Part shown: one piece after another, positions 8,389 to 20,256 of the stretch
Layout: the number at the start of each line of letters is the position of its first letter
Position numbering within the stretch: the stretch's first letter is position 1
Assembly: GCA_039029135.1 (NCBI GenBank)
Contig: JBCCGT010000009.1
Location: 1 to 64,000 of the forward strand
Origin: JALZVT01 sp039029135
Lineage (GTDB): Bacteria; Pseudomonadota; Gammaproteobacteria; Pseudomonadales; Azotimanducaceae
Reading direction: 5' to 3'
DNA length: 64,000 bases
Made by a program: the position numbers and the translations under genes
Notes under the pieces: generated by a model
Database searches by the model: none
The model's input: the letters and a program-made list of their open reading frames with translations, nothing else
Told to the model about the DNA's origin: nothing

Positions 8389-9555
8389 GAACCCCCGGCC
8401 TACCAGCACCTCGTTGCCCGGCGCCGGACGCGCCGGCACGTTCAGCGCGCAGGCGAGCGAGCAGCAAGCGAACAGCGCACCGAACAGGAACACCAGCGCC
8501 GGCGAGTCGAGCCACACGAGCCCCAGCACGGCGGGGACCACCACGGCCGCGATGTGATTGATCGTGAACGACACGCTCGCGGTGCCCGCCATGTCCGCCG
8601 GGTCGCCGATCTTCTGCAGATAGGTCTTCATCGCGATCGCGAGCGCAAAGAACAGGTGATCGATGACGTACAGCACTACCGCGAACCGGGCGTCTTCCAC
8701 CAGCGCATAGCCGACGAATACGGCGATCAGGCCGACGTACTCGATGATCAGCGCGCGGCGCTCGCCGATGCGCCCGATCAAAGTGCCGATGCGCTCCGCG
8801 AACAAGTAGTTGAACCCGTGGTTGATCAAAAACAACAGCGCGATGTTCTCCGCGCTGTAGCCGAACTTCTCGACCATCATGAAGCCGGCGAACACCACGA
8901 AGATCTGCCGCCGCGCGCCGGAGAAGAACGTCAGCGCGTAGTACAGCCAGTACCGGCGACGCATGAACAGCGTCATGGTCTGGGTGGTATCCGAGCCGAA
9001 GCGCGGGAACGCGACCCACATGTAGACCGCCATGCCGACAACGGCGCCGCCGCCGATCAGATACAGCCAGACATAGTCGATCTGCAGGAAGCGCAGGACC
9101 ACGAACAGACCGGCGAACACGATCAGCGACGTCAGGGCATCCACCGAGATCATGCGTCCCAAGAGCTGCGGCGCCTCGTCGGGGTGCAGCCACTGCAGCG
9201 ACAGACTCTGCTTAACGGTCTCGTAGTAGTGGAAGCCGATGCTCATCAACACCGTCGTGAAGTACAGCCCGTATTCGCTCGGCAGCAGCCCGGTCAGCGC
9301 CGTACCCAGCCCCATGATCGCAAGCGCGAGCACGGCGAGCGTCTGTTCGCGCAGCAGCAACAGAACGAACACCGTCGTGAAGGCGAGGAACCCGGGGACT
9401 TCCCTCAGGCTCTGCAGAATCCCCATCTGGGCGCCATTGAAGTCCACGCGTTCGATCGCGAAGTTGTTGAGCAGCGCGCTCCACGTCGCCCACGCGATCG
9501 GCATCGCGATGCTCATCAGGATCAGTAATCGCAGTCGGGCGGCGGGGGTCTGCAT
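8377..9555 (-). CDS. MFS transporter
   Basis: A 392-aa polytopic protein with about 12 hydrophobic helices and positively charged cytoplasmic loops (FMRRRYWLYY; RIGERRALI). It looks like a major facilitator, but lacks the signatures that would place it in the sugar, drug or GPH families. It starts at an ATG and ends in the stem-loop shared with the esterase gene. Divergent from putA across 150 bp, it could be a proline or amino-acid carrier, but position is the only argument. The substrate is unknown. Confidence 0.8.
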   Translation of the reverse strand: MQTPAARLRLLILMSIAMPIAWATWSALLNNFAIERVDFNGAQMGILQSLREVPGFLAFTTVFVLLLLREQTLAVLALAIMGLGTALTGLLPSEYGLYFTTVLMSIGFHYYETVKQSLSLQWLHPDEAPQLLGRMISVDALTSLIVFAGLFVVLRFLQIDYVWLYLIGGGAVVGMAVYMWVAFPRFGSDTTQTMTLFMRRRYWLYYALTFFSGARRQIFVVFAGFMMVEKFGYSAENIALLFLINHGFNYLFAERIGTLIGRIGERRALIIEYVGLIAVFVGYALVEDARFAVVLYVIDHLFFALAIAMKTYLQKIGDPADMAGTASVSFTINHIAAVVVPAVLGLVWLDSPALVFLFGALFACCSLACALNVPARPAPGNEVLVGRGFAGA

Positions 9556-9703
9556 TAGGGGGTGACTACAGCCAAGGACCTCATTAGTTTAGCGCCTCGG
9601 CCCCGCGGCAGCAGTCGGCATCACATCCACTCCTGCCACCAGGTTGGCAGCGTGTTGTAACCCGCGACACGCCCGATCGAGCGGCCGCAATAGGAGCATC
9701 ACG

Positions 9704-12700
9704 ATGACCGATCTAGAGACACTGCGCGAGCGCCTGCGCAGCGACACCCTCCGCGACGAGTCGACGCTCATAGAAGAGATGCTTGACGCGTATCCGCTGA
9801 GTACCGCGCACATCGCGCAGATCAATCGCGAGGGCGGAGACCTGATCCGCGCGTGCCGCGCGCGCCCCGAGGACCGCTCGCTGCTCGACGCGTTTCTGCA
9901 GCAGTTCGGTCTGGCCAACGGCGAGGGCGTGGCGCTCATGTGCCTCGCCGAGTCGCTGCTGCGCATTCCGGACGCCGACACGGCGGACGCGCTGATTTCC
10001 GAGAAGCTGCTCGCCGGCAGTTGGGAGGATCATCTCAGGCAGTCGGACTCGATGTTCGTCAACGCGTCGACCTGGGCGCTGATGCTGACCGGCCGGCTCG
10101 TGCGTCTGAACCCCGACATCACAGAGGATCCGGAGCGCTGGTTCGGTGGCCTGCTCGCCCGCCTCGGCGAGCCGGTGATCCGCGGCGCGATGCAGCAGGC
10201 GATGCGCATCATGGGCGGCGAGTTCGTGCTGGGACGCACGCTCAAGGAGGCCGCCGAGAACGGTTCGGGGATCTGCAGTTTCGACATGCTCGGCGAGGGC
10301 GCGCGTACGGCCGCCGATGCCCAGCGCTATTTCGACGCCTACGCCGGGGCAATCGCGGAGCTTGCGACGCGGACACCGGTGGGCGAATCGGGCCACGGCG
10401 GTCCACACGCCGTACACGGCATTTCGATCAAGCTGTCGGCGCTGCATCCGCGCTATGAACTGCACCAGGCCGAGCGCTGCCTGCCGATCCTGGAAGAACG
10501 GTTGCTGACGCTCGCGCGCGCGGCGGCGGCAGCAGACATGAACCTGACGCTCGACGCCGAGGAAGCCGCGCGCCTCGATCTGTCGCTCACCCTGTTCGAG
10601 CGCATCGCGCGCAGAGCGGAATTCCGCGACTGGCGCGGCCTGGGACTGGCGATCCAATGTTACGGCCGTCGTGCGCTACCGCTAATCGACTGGCTCGTCG
10701 AGCTGGCCCGGGACACCGGCATGCGCTTCATGGTGCGCTTCGTCAAAGGCGCGTATTGGGACACCGAAATCAAGCGCGCCCAGGAGCTCGGCCTGGACAG
10801 CTATCCGGTCTTTACGCGCAAGCTCGCAACGGACCTCAGCTATCTGAGCTGCGCGGCCCGCGCCCTCGCCCATCCGGAGGCGATCTATCCGCAGTTTGCG
10901 ACCCACAACGCCCACACCGTCTGCGCGCTGCGCGAGCTGGCGGGCGACGCCGAGTACGAGTTTCAGCGCCTGCACGGCATGGGCGAACTGGTGTTCGACG
11001 AAGCGCAGGCTCGCTTTGCCGATCTGCGACCGGTGCGCGTCTATGCCCCGGTAGGCGCACACAAGGACCTGCTCGCCTATCTCGTGCGCCGGCTGCTGGA
11101 GAACGGCGCGAACTCGTCGTTCGTCAATCGCTTTTTGGACGCCGACACCCCGGTCGAGTTTCTGCTGCGCGACCCTGCCCGCACCCTGCGCTCGCTGCCG
11201 AGCCTCAGCCATCCGGACATCGCGCCGCCGCGGGACATGTTCGGTTCCAGCCGGCGCAATTCCGCCGGCACGGATCTCGAGGACACGGCGGCCTATCGCG
11301 CGCTGCAGGCCGGCTTGGAAAGCTGGGCGCAGGAAGCGTACGCCGCGCAGCCGCTCGCCGCGGGCAACGACAGCGCGACGACCCGCGAGATCATCAACCC
11401 GGCGACGGCCGCCACGGTTGGCACGGTCGTCGACGCAGCTCCCGGACAGATCGACGCGACCATGGTCGCGGCGGCAGTCGCTCAGCGACATTGGGACGCA
11501 CTGGGCGGTACCGAGCGCGCCGAATGCCTGCGCAGGGCCGCCGATCTGCTGCGCGAACACAGCGCAGAGCTGCTCGCACTGCTCATGCGCGAGGCGGGCA
11601 AGACCCTGGATGATGCCCTCGCCGAACTGCGTGAGGCCGAGGACTTCTGTCGCTACTACGCGGCGCAGGCTGCCGCCGAGTTCACCTCCCCGATGCCTCT
11701 GCCCGGACCGACCGGCGAGACCAACACGCTGAGCCTGCACGGCCGCGGCGTGTTCGTGACCATCGCGCCGTGGAATTTTCCGCTCGCGATCTTCATCGGT
11801 CAGACGGCCGCCGCGCTGGCCGCCGGCAACTCGGTTGTCGCCAAACCAGCAGAACAAACACCGCTGATCGCCTATCGCGCCGTCCAGATCCTGCACGCCG
11901 CCGGCGTGCCGCAGGCGGTGCTGGCGCTGCTGCCGGGTTCAGGACGCACCATCGGCGCCGCGCTGGTCAGCCACCCGCACACGGCCGGCGTCGCCATGAC
12001 CGGTTCTACCGCGACTGCCCGGATCATCCATCGTGCGCTTGCCGAGCGCGACGGCCCGATTCTGCCGCTGATCGCCGAGACCGGCGGCCAGAACGCCATG
12101 TTCGTCGATTCCACCGCCCTGCCTGAACAGGTCGTTGACGATCTGGTGCGCAGCGCCTTTCGATCCGCCGGCCAGCGCTGCAGCGCCGTGCGCGTGCTGT
12201 TCGTGCAGGACGACGTCGCAGACACCATGCTGACGATGCTCAAGGGCGCGATGGACGAGCTGCGCATCGGCGATCCGTGGAGCCCCGCGACGGACGTCGG
12301 TCCAATCATCGATGCCGACGCGCGCGATGCGCTGCTTGCGCACATCGACGCCGCCCGCGTTCTGCATCGTTGTCCGCTGCCCGACGAGCTGCGCGGGACC
12401 TTCGTCGCGCCGACCCTGATCGAGATCGACTCGATCGCTGAACTCGACCGGGAACACTTCGGTCCGGTGTTGCACGTCGTTCGCTACGCCGCGAACGAGC
12501 TGGACGACAGACTGACGGAACTCGCGGCGACCGGTTACGGCCTGACGCTGGGCATCCACTCGCGCTTGACCAGCCGCGCCGAACAGATCTTCGCGAACAG
12601 TCTCGCTGGCAACGTCTACATCAATCGGGACACCGTCGGCGCGGTCGTGGGCGTACAGCCGTTCGGCGGCAGCGGGCTGTCCGGCACCGGCCCCAAGGCC

Positions 12701-12805
12701 GGCGGGCCGCACTATCTGCATCGCTTCGCCGTCGAGCGCGTGCGCACCGACAACGTGACGGCGCGCGGGGGTAACACGGACCTATTCCGCCTGACGACCG
12801 CCTAG
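9704..12805 (+). CDS. putA: bifunctional proline dehydrogenase / P5C dehydrogenase
   Basis: A 1033-aa PutA that oxidises proline to glutamate: FAD-dependent proline dehydrogenase, then NAD-dependent L-glutamate-gamma-semialdehyde dehydrogenase, with channelling between sites. The N-terminal half has the PRODH barrel (MRFVKGAYWDTEIKRAQELG; FATHNAHTV). The C-terminal half has the aldehyde dehydrogenase motifs APWNFPLAIFIGQ, MTGSTATAR, ETGGQNAMFVDS and GQRCSA with catalytic Cys826. It lacks the N-terminal ribbon-helix-helix repressor domain of E. coli PutA, so it is the short type and cannot autoregulate. ATG 9704 follows AGGAG by seven bases; the open frame before it is not needed. Confidence 0.96.
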   Translation: MTDLETLRERLRSDTLRDESTLIEEMLDAYPLSTAHIAQINREGGDLIRACRARPEDRSLLDAFLQQFGLANGEGVALMCLAESLLRIPDADTADALISEKLLAGSWEDHLRQSDSMFVNASTWALMLTGRLVRLNPDITEDPERWFGGLLARLGEPVIRGAMQQAMRIMGGEFVLGRTLKEAAENGSGICSFDMLGEGARTAADAQRYFDAYAGAIAELATRTPVGESGHGGPHAVHGISIKLSALHPRYELHQAERCLPILEERLLTLARAAAAADMNLTLDAEEAARLDLSLTLFERIARRAEFRDWRGLGLAIQCYGRRALPLIDWLVELARDTGMRFMVRFVKGAYWDTEIKRAQELGLDSYPVFTRKLATDLSYLSCAARALAHPEAIYPQFATHNAHTVCALRELAGDAEYEFQRLHGMGELVFDEAQARFADLRPVRVYAPVGAHKDLLAYLVRRLLENGANSSFVNRFLDADTPVEFLLRDPARTLRSLPSLSHPDIAPPRDMFGSSRRNSAGTDLEDTAAYRALQAGLESWAQEAYAAQPLAAGNDSATTREIINPATAATVGTVVDAAPGQIDATMVAAAVAQRHWDALGGTERAECLRRAADLLREHSAELLALLMREAGKTLDDALAELREAEDFCRYYAAQAAAEFTSPMPLPGPTGETNTLSLHGRGVFVTIAPWNFPLAIFIGQTAAALAAGNSVVAKPAEQTPLIAYRAVQILHAAGVPQAVLALLPGSGRTIGAALVSHPHTAGVAMTGSTATARIIHRALAERDGPILPLIAETGGQNAMFVDSTALPEQVVDDLVRSAFRSAGQRCSAVRVLFVQDDVADTMLTMLKGAMDELRIGDPWSPATDVGPIIDADARDALLAHIDAARVLHRCPLPDELRGTFVAPTLIEIDSIAELDREHFGPVLHVVRYAANELDDRLTELAATGYGLTLGIHSRLTSRAEQIFANSLAGNVYINRDTVGAVVGVQPFGGSGLSGTGPKAGGPHYLHRFAVERVRTDNVTARGGNTDLFRLTTA

Positions 12806-12823
12806 CCGGCGGCCCGCGCGGCG

Positions 12824-13879
12824 CTACTCGATCGCCGAGGGCTCCTCCGCGAGCCAGGCCGCAAGCCGGTTCGCCGCCTTCGCGGCGCCAGCGTCCGTAA
12901 AGTGTGAGAAGTCGGCGAAGAGCTTCGGATCGCCCGACACGGTCTCGGCCAGATCGATGAGCTCTACGTCGTTCGCCGCGGCGAGCCGTCGTATGACCTC
13001 GTTCGCCTCGGCGTCGAACCGAATCAGCACGTCGCCGCCGGCGCGGGGATAGAACTTGCGCCAGGCTTGCAGCACGGACTCGTCGATCTCCTCGACGGCG
13101 TGGAACGCGTTCGCGTGGGTGAGTATCGCGACGCGCGCGCCGCTACCCTGGGCAACGCCCAACAGCGCCTCGAGATGCGCTGCGAACTGGCGCAGGCGCT
13201 CGGCGGGCGGATCCGGCCATACCTCGCCCTGCAGCGCGCCCTGTTCCTGACGTTCGCGAATCAGGTCCTGCAAGGCCATGGGCAGGAAGCTCTTCAGCAC
13301 GTCGCGCGACTTCGTGACGGCGCGCGACACGAAGCCGACGCCCGCGGCCTGCGCAGGCTGGGGGCGATCCGGTCGTACCGGCTGCAGATCGAGATAGAAG
13401 TGCGGCGTCGGATAGATCATCAACGCATCGACGCCCATGCCCAGCAGCGGCTCTTCGAGTACTCGCTGCAGCCGCAGCAGATTCATACCGAAGCAGGCCG
13501 CGTTGATGACATCAACGTCGCTGCCCCGCGCGCGCAGCGACCGCTCGAGCTGATTGGCCACGTCGTTACCGGGACTCTCGTACAGACCGAACGCCTCGGA
13601 CGCCCCGAGCCAGACGACGGTTTCGCGCGCCGGGCCGGCAAATTCCGTTTCGCGAAAACCCCGCTCGTCGATTCGAAAGTGCTTGTAGCTGCGGCCCGGA
13701 GCGCAGCGCTGGGTTCCACGGGCATCCGAATGGCGAATGCCTTCGAGCTCATAGTGACCCCAGAATGGCGCCCCCCAGCGCAGTGTGTCTTCGGCCCGCG
13801 CGAACACCTCCAGCAGCACGACGAACAGCACGCCGCAGAGGATGGCTTTGAAGATCAGTTGTCGCATCAAGTCTGGCAC
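12824..13879 (-). CDS. SGNH/GDSL-like membrane-anchored hydrolase, MBOAT partner
   Basis: A 351-aa protein with an N-terminal signal anchor (LIFKAILCGVLFVVLLEVFA). The SGNH blocks are WLGASEAFG (nucleophile Ser), an Asn in INAACFGMN, and DFSHFTDAG giving the Asp/His pair. Such proteins (AlgJ/AlgX/PatB-like) work with an MBOAT protein to move acetyl or acyl groups onto exported polysaccharide or wall polymers. The MBOAT gene lies 9 bp upstream on the same strand. The GTG at 13879 could be replaced by ATG 13867, which starts just before the hydrophobic segment; neither has a clear ribosome binding site. Confidence 0.8.
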   Translation of the reverse strand: MPDLMRQLIFKAILCGVLFVVLLEVFARAEDTLRWGAPFWGHYELEGIRHSDARGTQRCAPGRSYKHFRIDERGFRETEFAGPARETVVWLGASEAFGLYESPGNDVANQLERSLRARGSDVDVINAACFGMNLLRLQRVLEEPLLGMGVDALMIYPTPHFYLDLQPVRPDRPQPAQAAGVGFVSRAVTKSRDVLKSFLPMALQDLIRERQEQGALQGEVWPDPPAERLRQFAAHLEALLGVAQGSGARVAILTHANAFHAVEEIDESVLQAWRKFYPRAGGDVLIRFDAEANEVIRRLAAANDVELIDLAETVSGDPKLFADFSHFTDAGAAKAANRLAAWLAEEPSAIE

Positions 13880-13888
13880 GGGGATCGC

Positions 13889-15268
13889 TTAAAACTGAAA
13901 GTAGATGAAGCTCTCGGAGACTTCGCCGTGAAACACAAACAGGTAAAACGCGCCCGCATACAGGACCGTCCGGACCAAATCCGGGGCGGGCAAACGCTCC
14001 TTGGTGTACAGCCACTCGATCAGCAGCATGGGCAGCGCGAACTGCACAAGCGGTAGAAACAGCCCTGAGTCGAAGGTCTCGCCGCGGAACAGACCGAGCG
14101 TCATGTCACCGACCTGGCCGAGGCTCTGCGCCCGAAACAGGATCCAGCCGTAGCACGTGAACTGAAAATACAGCAGCACCTTCAGCGCGTAGACAACGAA
14201 GCCCTGCCGGAACAGCGGCTTCACGTGGGCGATGTACCAGCGGTGCACGCACAGACACAGGCCCTGGTAGAAGCCCCACAGCACATAGTTCCACGCGGCC
14301 CCGTGCCAGAGCCCGCCCAGCACCATGGTCGCCATCAGGTTGCCGTAGGTGCGCACCGGCCCTTTGCGATTACCGCCCAGCGAAATGTAAAGGTAGTCGC
14401 GCAGCCATGAGGACAGGCTGATGTGCCAGCGGCGCCAGAACTCCTGCGGACTCGTCGAGGCATAGGGAAAATCGAAATTCAGCCGGAGCTCCACGCCCAG
14501 CATGCGCGACGTGCCGCGCGCGATGTCGCTATAGCCAGAGAAGTCCGCATAGATCTGAAAGGCGAACAGGTAGCCGCCCGCGACCACCGTCCAAAAGCCC
14601 GGATCTGGCGTCGCGAAGATGGCGTCGACGTGGGGCGCGAGGTTGTCCGCGACGAACACCTTCTTGAAGAAACCGATCAGCGCCAGCATTGCCCCGCTCC
14701 AGACCTGCTCGATATCGAACTGTCGACGGCCGGCGATCTGCGGCATCAGCGAGGTCGAGCGTTCGATGGGTCCGGCTACGAGCTGTGGGAAGTAGGCCAC
14801 GTAGACCGCAAAGTCGATCAGGTTGGTCGTCGGCTCGTTGTCCTTGCGATAGACGTCGATCGTGTAGGAGAGCGTCTGAAAGGTATAAAACGAAATACCG
14901 ACGGGCAGGATGATCTGCAGCACCGGAACGTTGGCCTGCAGCCCGACGGCCTCGAGCAGCACGACAGCGCTGTCGAGGAAAAAGTTAAAGTACTTGAAGA
15001 CGCCGAGCAGCCCGAGATTCACGATCAGGCTGACAAGCAACCAGCGCTTTCGCGTCGCCGCCGCATCCGCCGCGTGAACGCGCTGGGCCACCACGAAATC
15101 GACCGCCGTCGATAGCAGAATCAGCGACAGGAAGCGCCAGTCCCAGAAGGCATAGAAGAAATAGCTGGCGAGCAGCAGCAGGACATTCTGCTGGCGCTGT
15201 CCCAGCAGCCAGTACAGGCCAAAGACGAGCGGGAAGAAGACCGCGAACTCGAAAGAGTTGAAAATCAT
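13889..15268 (-). CDS. MBOAT family O-acyltransferase (AlgI-like)
   Basis: A 459-aa polytopic membrane O-acyltransferase. The opening MIFNSFEFAVFFPLVFGLYW, the central FADFSGYSDIARG-type segment and HISLSSWLRDYLYI...GLWHGAAWNYVLWG are characteristic; the His of GLWHG is the family's active-site residue. It should carry an acyl group from a cytoplasmic donor across the membrane to the SGNH partner encoded next. ATG 15268 is chosen because homologues begin with the FNS/F motif; the frame is open a little further upstream. It is divergent from a glycosyltransferase gene, which suggests modification of a surface glycan. Confidence 0.94.
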   Translation of the reverse strand: MIFNSFEFAVFFPLVFGLYWLLGQRQQNVLLLLASYFFYAFWDWRFLSLILLSTAVDFVVAQRVHAADAAATRKRWLLVSLIVNLGLLGVFKYFNFFLDSAVVLLEAVGLQANVPVLQIILPVGISFYTFQTLSYTIDVYRKDNEPTTNLIDFAVYVAYFPQLVAGPIERSTSLMPQIAGRRQFDIEQVWSGAMLALIGFFKKVFVADNLAPHVDAIFATPDPGFWTVVAGGYLFAFQIYADFSGYSDIARGTSRMLGVELRLNFDFPYASTSPQEFWRRWHISLSSWLRDYLYISLGGNRKGPVRTYGNLMATMVLGGLWHGAAWNYVLWGFYQGLCLCVHRWYIAHVKPLFRQGFVVYALKVLLYFQFTCYGWILFRAQSLGQVGDMTLGLFRGETFDSGLFLPLVQFALPMLLIEWLYTKERLPAPDLVRTVLYAGAFYLFVFHGEVSESFIYFQF

Positions 15269-15403
15269 TCGGGCGACTTGGGCGCTCCTGTCGCGCCCGC
15301 GGACTCCGGTGGGTTCAAATCGAGCGGCACTGTAGCCCAAAAGTCGCCATTCTTTGAGTGCGCCTGCCCGCCTGTGCGCGCGCCGCCTCGCGGCGGCGAA
15401 ACA

Positions 15404-15423
15404 ACTGTGCGCCGGCGCACAGT
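15404..15423. promoter_or_regulatory. perfect 20-bp palindrome between divergent genes
   Basis: The sequence from 15404 to 15423 is identical to its reverse complement (half-site ACTGTGCGCC). A second stem-loop, CGCCGC/GCGGCG with a 3-nt loop, lies just before it at 15381-15395. Both are in the 281-bp gap between the MBOAT operon and the glycosyltransferase gene. The palindrome is a candidate operator for a dimeric regulator; no gene is seen in this gap. Confidence 0.5.
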
Positions 15424-15549
15424 CGGTGTCGGCGCCAGGGCACAGCCGCGCGATTCTTCAGCGGTCGCCGGCTCCGACGGGATGCTAGACTCGCGTCGCT
15501 TTTCGCGCTCGCCCGGCCGCTGACCGCAGGGCGCCCTGAGGTTTCACCG

Positions 15550-16710
15550 TTGGACAGCCAGCACATTCTCTTCTTTGGCGAAGACTGGGGGCGCCATCCC
15601 AGTACCGCCCAGCACCTTGCACGCGAACTGTGCCGTACGCACCGCATCACCTGGGTGAACTCGATCGGCCTGCGCGAACCGAAGCTCGGGATGGCCGATC
15701 TAGGCCGCGTTGTCGGCAAGGTCACTCGCGCTCTGCGCCCCAAGCCGGAAAGCGGCCGCGAGTTGGCAGCAACTTCGCCGGTGGCGGATGCGTTGCAACC
15801 AGCCTGTCTCGTCTCGCCGTGGATACTGCCCTGGCACCGATCGCGGTCGGTCCGCGCGCTGAACCGACTGCTGCTGCGCCGGCCGCTGCGCGCCCAAGTC
15901 GAGCCCGACTCCGCAGTGCTGGTCTCGGCAAATCCCGCGAGCTATTACCTGCACGATTTGGTGCGGCCGCGCGCGACCGTCTACTACTGCGCAGACAAAT
16001 ACGCCCAGATCGCCGGCCTCAATCCGCGCTTAGTAGAGCGCTTCGAGCGAGAAATGCTCGACCGCGCGGATCTCGTCGTCGCAACCTCCCGCGCGCTGGT
16101 CGACGACCTTAGCCGCAGCCACGCGAACGTGGCCTATCTGCCTCACGGTGTCGACGTCGGACTATTTGCCACAACGTTGGAACTGCCACGCTCCGTCGCC
16201 GCGCCTTGCATCGGCTTTGTGGGACTGCTGGGCGAGCACATCGATCTGAATCTGTTAAGCGCTTTGGCCGACGCGATGGACGATGGACGCATTCTCTGTG
16301 CCGGTCCGATCGAGGCAGGCGTCGTCGCACCGCGCCACCCCCGCATCGAATATCTCGGCCCCCTGCCCCAGGTCGAGCTGCCTGCCATGCTCGCCGAGAC
16401 CGACATTTGCATCCTTCCGTACACCGAAAGTGAACGAAATCACTACGCCAACCCAACCAAGGTACGGGAGTATCTCGCCGCGGGCCGCGCCGTTGTTGCT
16501 ACGGACCAACCGGGTATCGCCGACATCGATGGCGATGTGCGCATCGGGCGCACCGGCGCCGAGTTCGTCTCCCTCGCGCTTGCGGCGCTGGCCGAGGCAC
16601 GTATGAAGGAGCCGTCTAAGGCGGTCGATATTGGCGCATCGATGCAGGCGCACGGCTGGGACGCGCGAGCCGACGCCTTTAGTAAATTGTTGGAACAAAT
16701 CTGCGACTGA
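15550..16710 (+). CDS. glycosyltransferase, GT-B fold (GT4/group 1-like)
   Basis: A 386-aa soluble glycosyltransferase. The C-terminal nucleotide-sugar domain has LPHGVDVGLFA, FVGLLGEHIDLNLL, a CILPYTESERNHYANPTKVR segment and EYLAAGRAVVATDQPGI, the usual donor-binding region. The start is judged to be TTG 15550, eight bases after TGAGG; the upstream open frame is Arg/Ala-rich and not protein-like. It begins DSQHILFFGEDWGRHPSTAQHLA. Donor and acceptor are unknown. It faces the MBOAT/SGNH pair across a shared regulatory gap and is followed 59 bp later by a hybrid histidine kinase gene. Confidence 0.87.
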   Translation: MDSQHILFFGEDWGRHPSTAQHLARELCRTHRITWVNSIGLREPKLGMADLGRVVGKVTRALRPKPESGRELAATSPVADALQPACLVSPWILPWHRSRSVRALNRLLLRRPLRAQVEPDSAVLVSANPASYYLHDLVRPRATVYYCADKYAQIAGLNPRLVERFEREMLDRADLVVATSRALVDDLSRSHANVAYLPHGVDVGLFATTLELPRSVAAPCIGFVGLLGEHIDLNLLSALADAMDDGRILCAGPIEAGVVAPRHPRIEYLGPLPQVELPAMLAETDICILPYTESERNHYANPTKVREYLAAGRAVVATDQPGIADIDGDVRIGRTGAEFVSLALAALAEARMKEPSKAVDIGASMQAHGWDARADAFSKLLEQICD

Positions 16711-16769
16711 ATTTGACTTGCCGCAACGAAGGGTCCACTTTGATTCGGTCATGAACGCAGGGATGCTTA

Positions 16770-18800
<2,031 letters not shown>

Positions 18801-18808
18801 GCGCCGCG

Positions 18809-20167
18809 TCAGGCAGCGGGCAGACCCGACAGTGACCGCACGGCCGCGCAGAAGGCGCGCACCGCCGCGCGCAGATCGGCGCGGCGTTCTGCCCCGGTAG
18901 ACTCGCTAAAGCAGAACGACAGACGCAGTTCGTTGAGCCCAGCGCGAGCGTCACGCTGCCGCGCATCGTCGGGATAGAAGTCATACATGGGGATGACTAC
19001 CACGCCGTGCTCTGTAACCAGCCGCGCAACGAACGCATCGTCCGTGCGCACTTCATCGTCTAGAAAACGAAACACCGTGAAAAAACCGGCCTGAGGTATC
19101 GTCCATTCGAAGCGCTCGGGCCAGTCACCCAGGCCGGCGGCCAGCTCGCCGAGAATGATCTCGCGATTTTCGCGGTACACGGCGAGCTTCTCGCGCGCGA
19201 CGTCAAACAGCGTGTCGCGGCGTCGAAAGCCGCCGTCGTGTTCCTCATGCAGCAGCGCTTCGAACCCGTACAGGGCCGCGGGATTCTGGAACAGGATGTC
19301 GGCGCTGGACTCGACGAGCAGCAGGTCTGCGAGCAGCACCCGCTCGCCGCCCGCGATCTCGATCTCGGCGTCGCTGTAGACGAAGCCGACGCGCGGCCCG
19401 GGCAGGCCGATCTTGGAGCCGGTGAATAGGTGCACCGTCTGCCGCGAATCGAGCGCGAGAAACGGCTGCGGCCGCGCCTCATTGAAGTCGATGTAGATGT
19501 AGGGCGCGTCCTCGACGATCAGCACACCGAGCTCGCGCGCCGCGTCGAGCAGTTCCTCTCGGCGTGTCTGGCTGAAGGAAATCCCCGCAGGATTGTGACC
19601 GTCCGGAACCGTGTAGTAGAACGGCACGAAATAGCCGGCGGCACGCGCCTGTTCAACGCGCGCGCGGAACGCCTTCGGGTCGGGACCGTCGCCGTCCAGC
19701 TCGACGGAAAAGATGCGGCTGTTCGCGCCCAATTCGCCGCGAGCGAGAAAGCCCGCATAGGTCGGCGCATCGGTAATGTAGGCGAGTTTCTCGCCGGGAC
19801 GTTCGAACAGGGCGCAGATGAGCGAGATACCGCCGGTCGCCCCCACCGTGGGAATCAGCCTGTCGGGGTCCAGCGCGACGCCCCAGTCGAGGCCGTAGAC
19901 GTGCGCGAACGTCTCGCGCACCGATCGCGGTCCGAGGGTGTCCGTGTAGGCATAGGATTCGCGCAGGATCTCTGGCAGCGCGTCCGGATCGTTATCGCCC
20001 TCCCCCTGCGCGCGCCAGCTCAGGTACGCCGCCTCGTGAGCCAGGAAGCCGCGCGGATCGGTGACTTCAGGATGCGGGTAGCCGGCGCCGAGATGGTGCA
20101 TTACCAGCCCCTTGGCGCGGGCGATCTCCCGCAGCTCAGGCAATGAAGCTGACATCTTCCGGGTCAC
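18809..20167 (-). CDS. PLP-dependent aminotransferase, class I/II fold
   Basis: A fold-type I aminotransferase of about 452 aa. VEDAPYIYIDF supplies the Asp and Tyr that contact the cofactor, and the Schiff-base Lys is in FTGSKIGLPGPRVGFVY near residue 250. Other landmarks are HLGAGYPHPEVTDP, VGATGGISLI and PDGHNPAGISFS. It resembles stand-alone MocR-type/valine-pyruvate aminotransferase-like enzymes without the regulator domain. GTG 20167 is preferred because AAAGG lies five bases before it; ATG 20155 is four codons inside and the frame is open to a GTG at 20233. Substrate unknown. Confidence 0.9.
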   Translation of the reverse strand: MTRKMSASLPELREIARAKGLVMHHLGAGYPHPEVTDPRGFLAHEAAYLSWRAQGEGDNDPDALPEILRESYAYTDTLGPRSVRETFAHVYGLDWGVALDPDRLIPTVGATGGISLICALFERPGEKLAYITDAPTYAGFLARGELGANSRIFSVELDGDGPDPKAFRARVEQARAAGYFVPFYYTVPDGHNPAGISFSQTRREELLDAARELGVLIVEDAPYIYIDFNEARPQPFLALDSRQTVHLFTGSKIGLPGPRVGFVYSDAEIEIAGGERVLLADLLLVESSADILFQNPAALYGFEALLHEEHDGGFRRRDTLFDVAREKLAVYRENREIILGELAAGLGDWPERFEWTIPQAGFFTVFRFLDDEVRTDDAFVARLVTEHGVVVIPMYDFYPDDARQRDARAGLNELRLSFCFSESTGAERRADLRAAVRAFCAAVRSLSGLPAA

Positions 20168-20256
20168 CGAAACCTTTTGCTGCCGCAGGCTGTGCGCGCG
20201 CAGTGACGTACCGCCGAGATTAGACCCAGTCACTTTCGTTAAACTCCCAGTGATCT

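Noticed and set aside
9644..9703. Twenty extra N-terminal residues for PutA
   Set aside because: The ATG at 9704 has AGGAG seven bases upstream, while the upstream frame lacks a start signal and looks non-coding.
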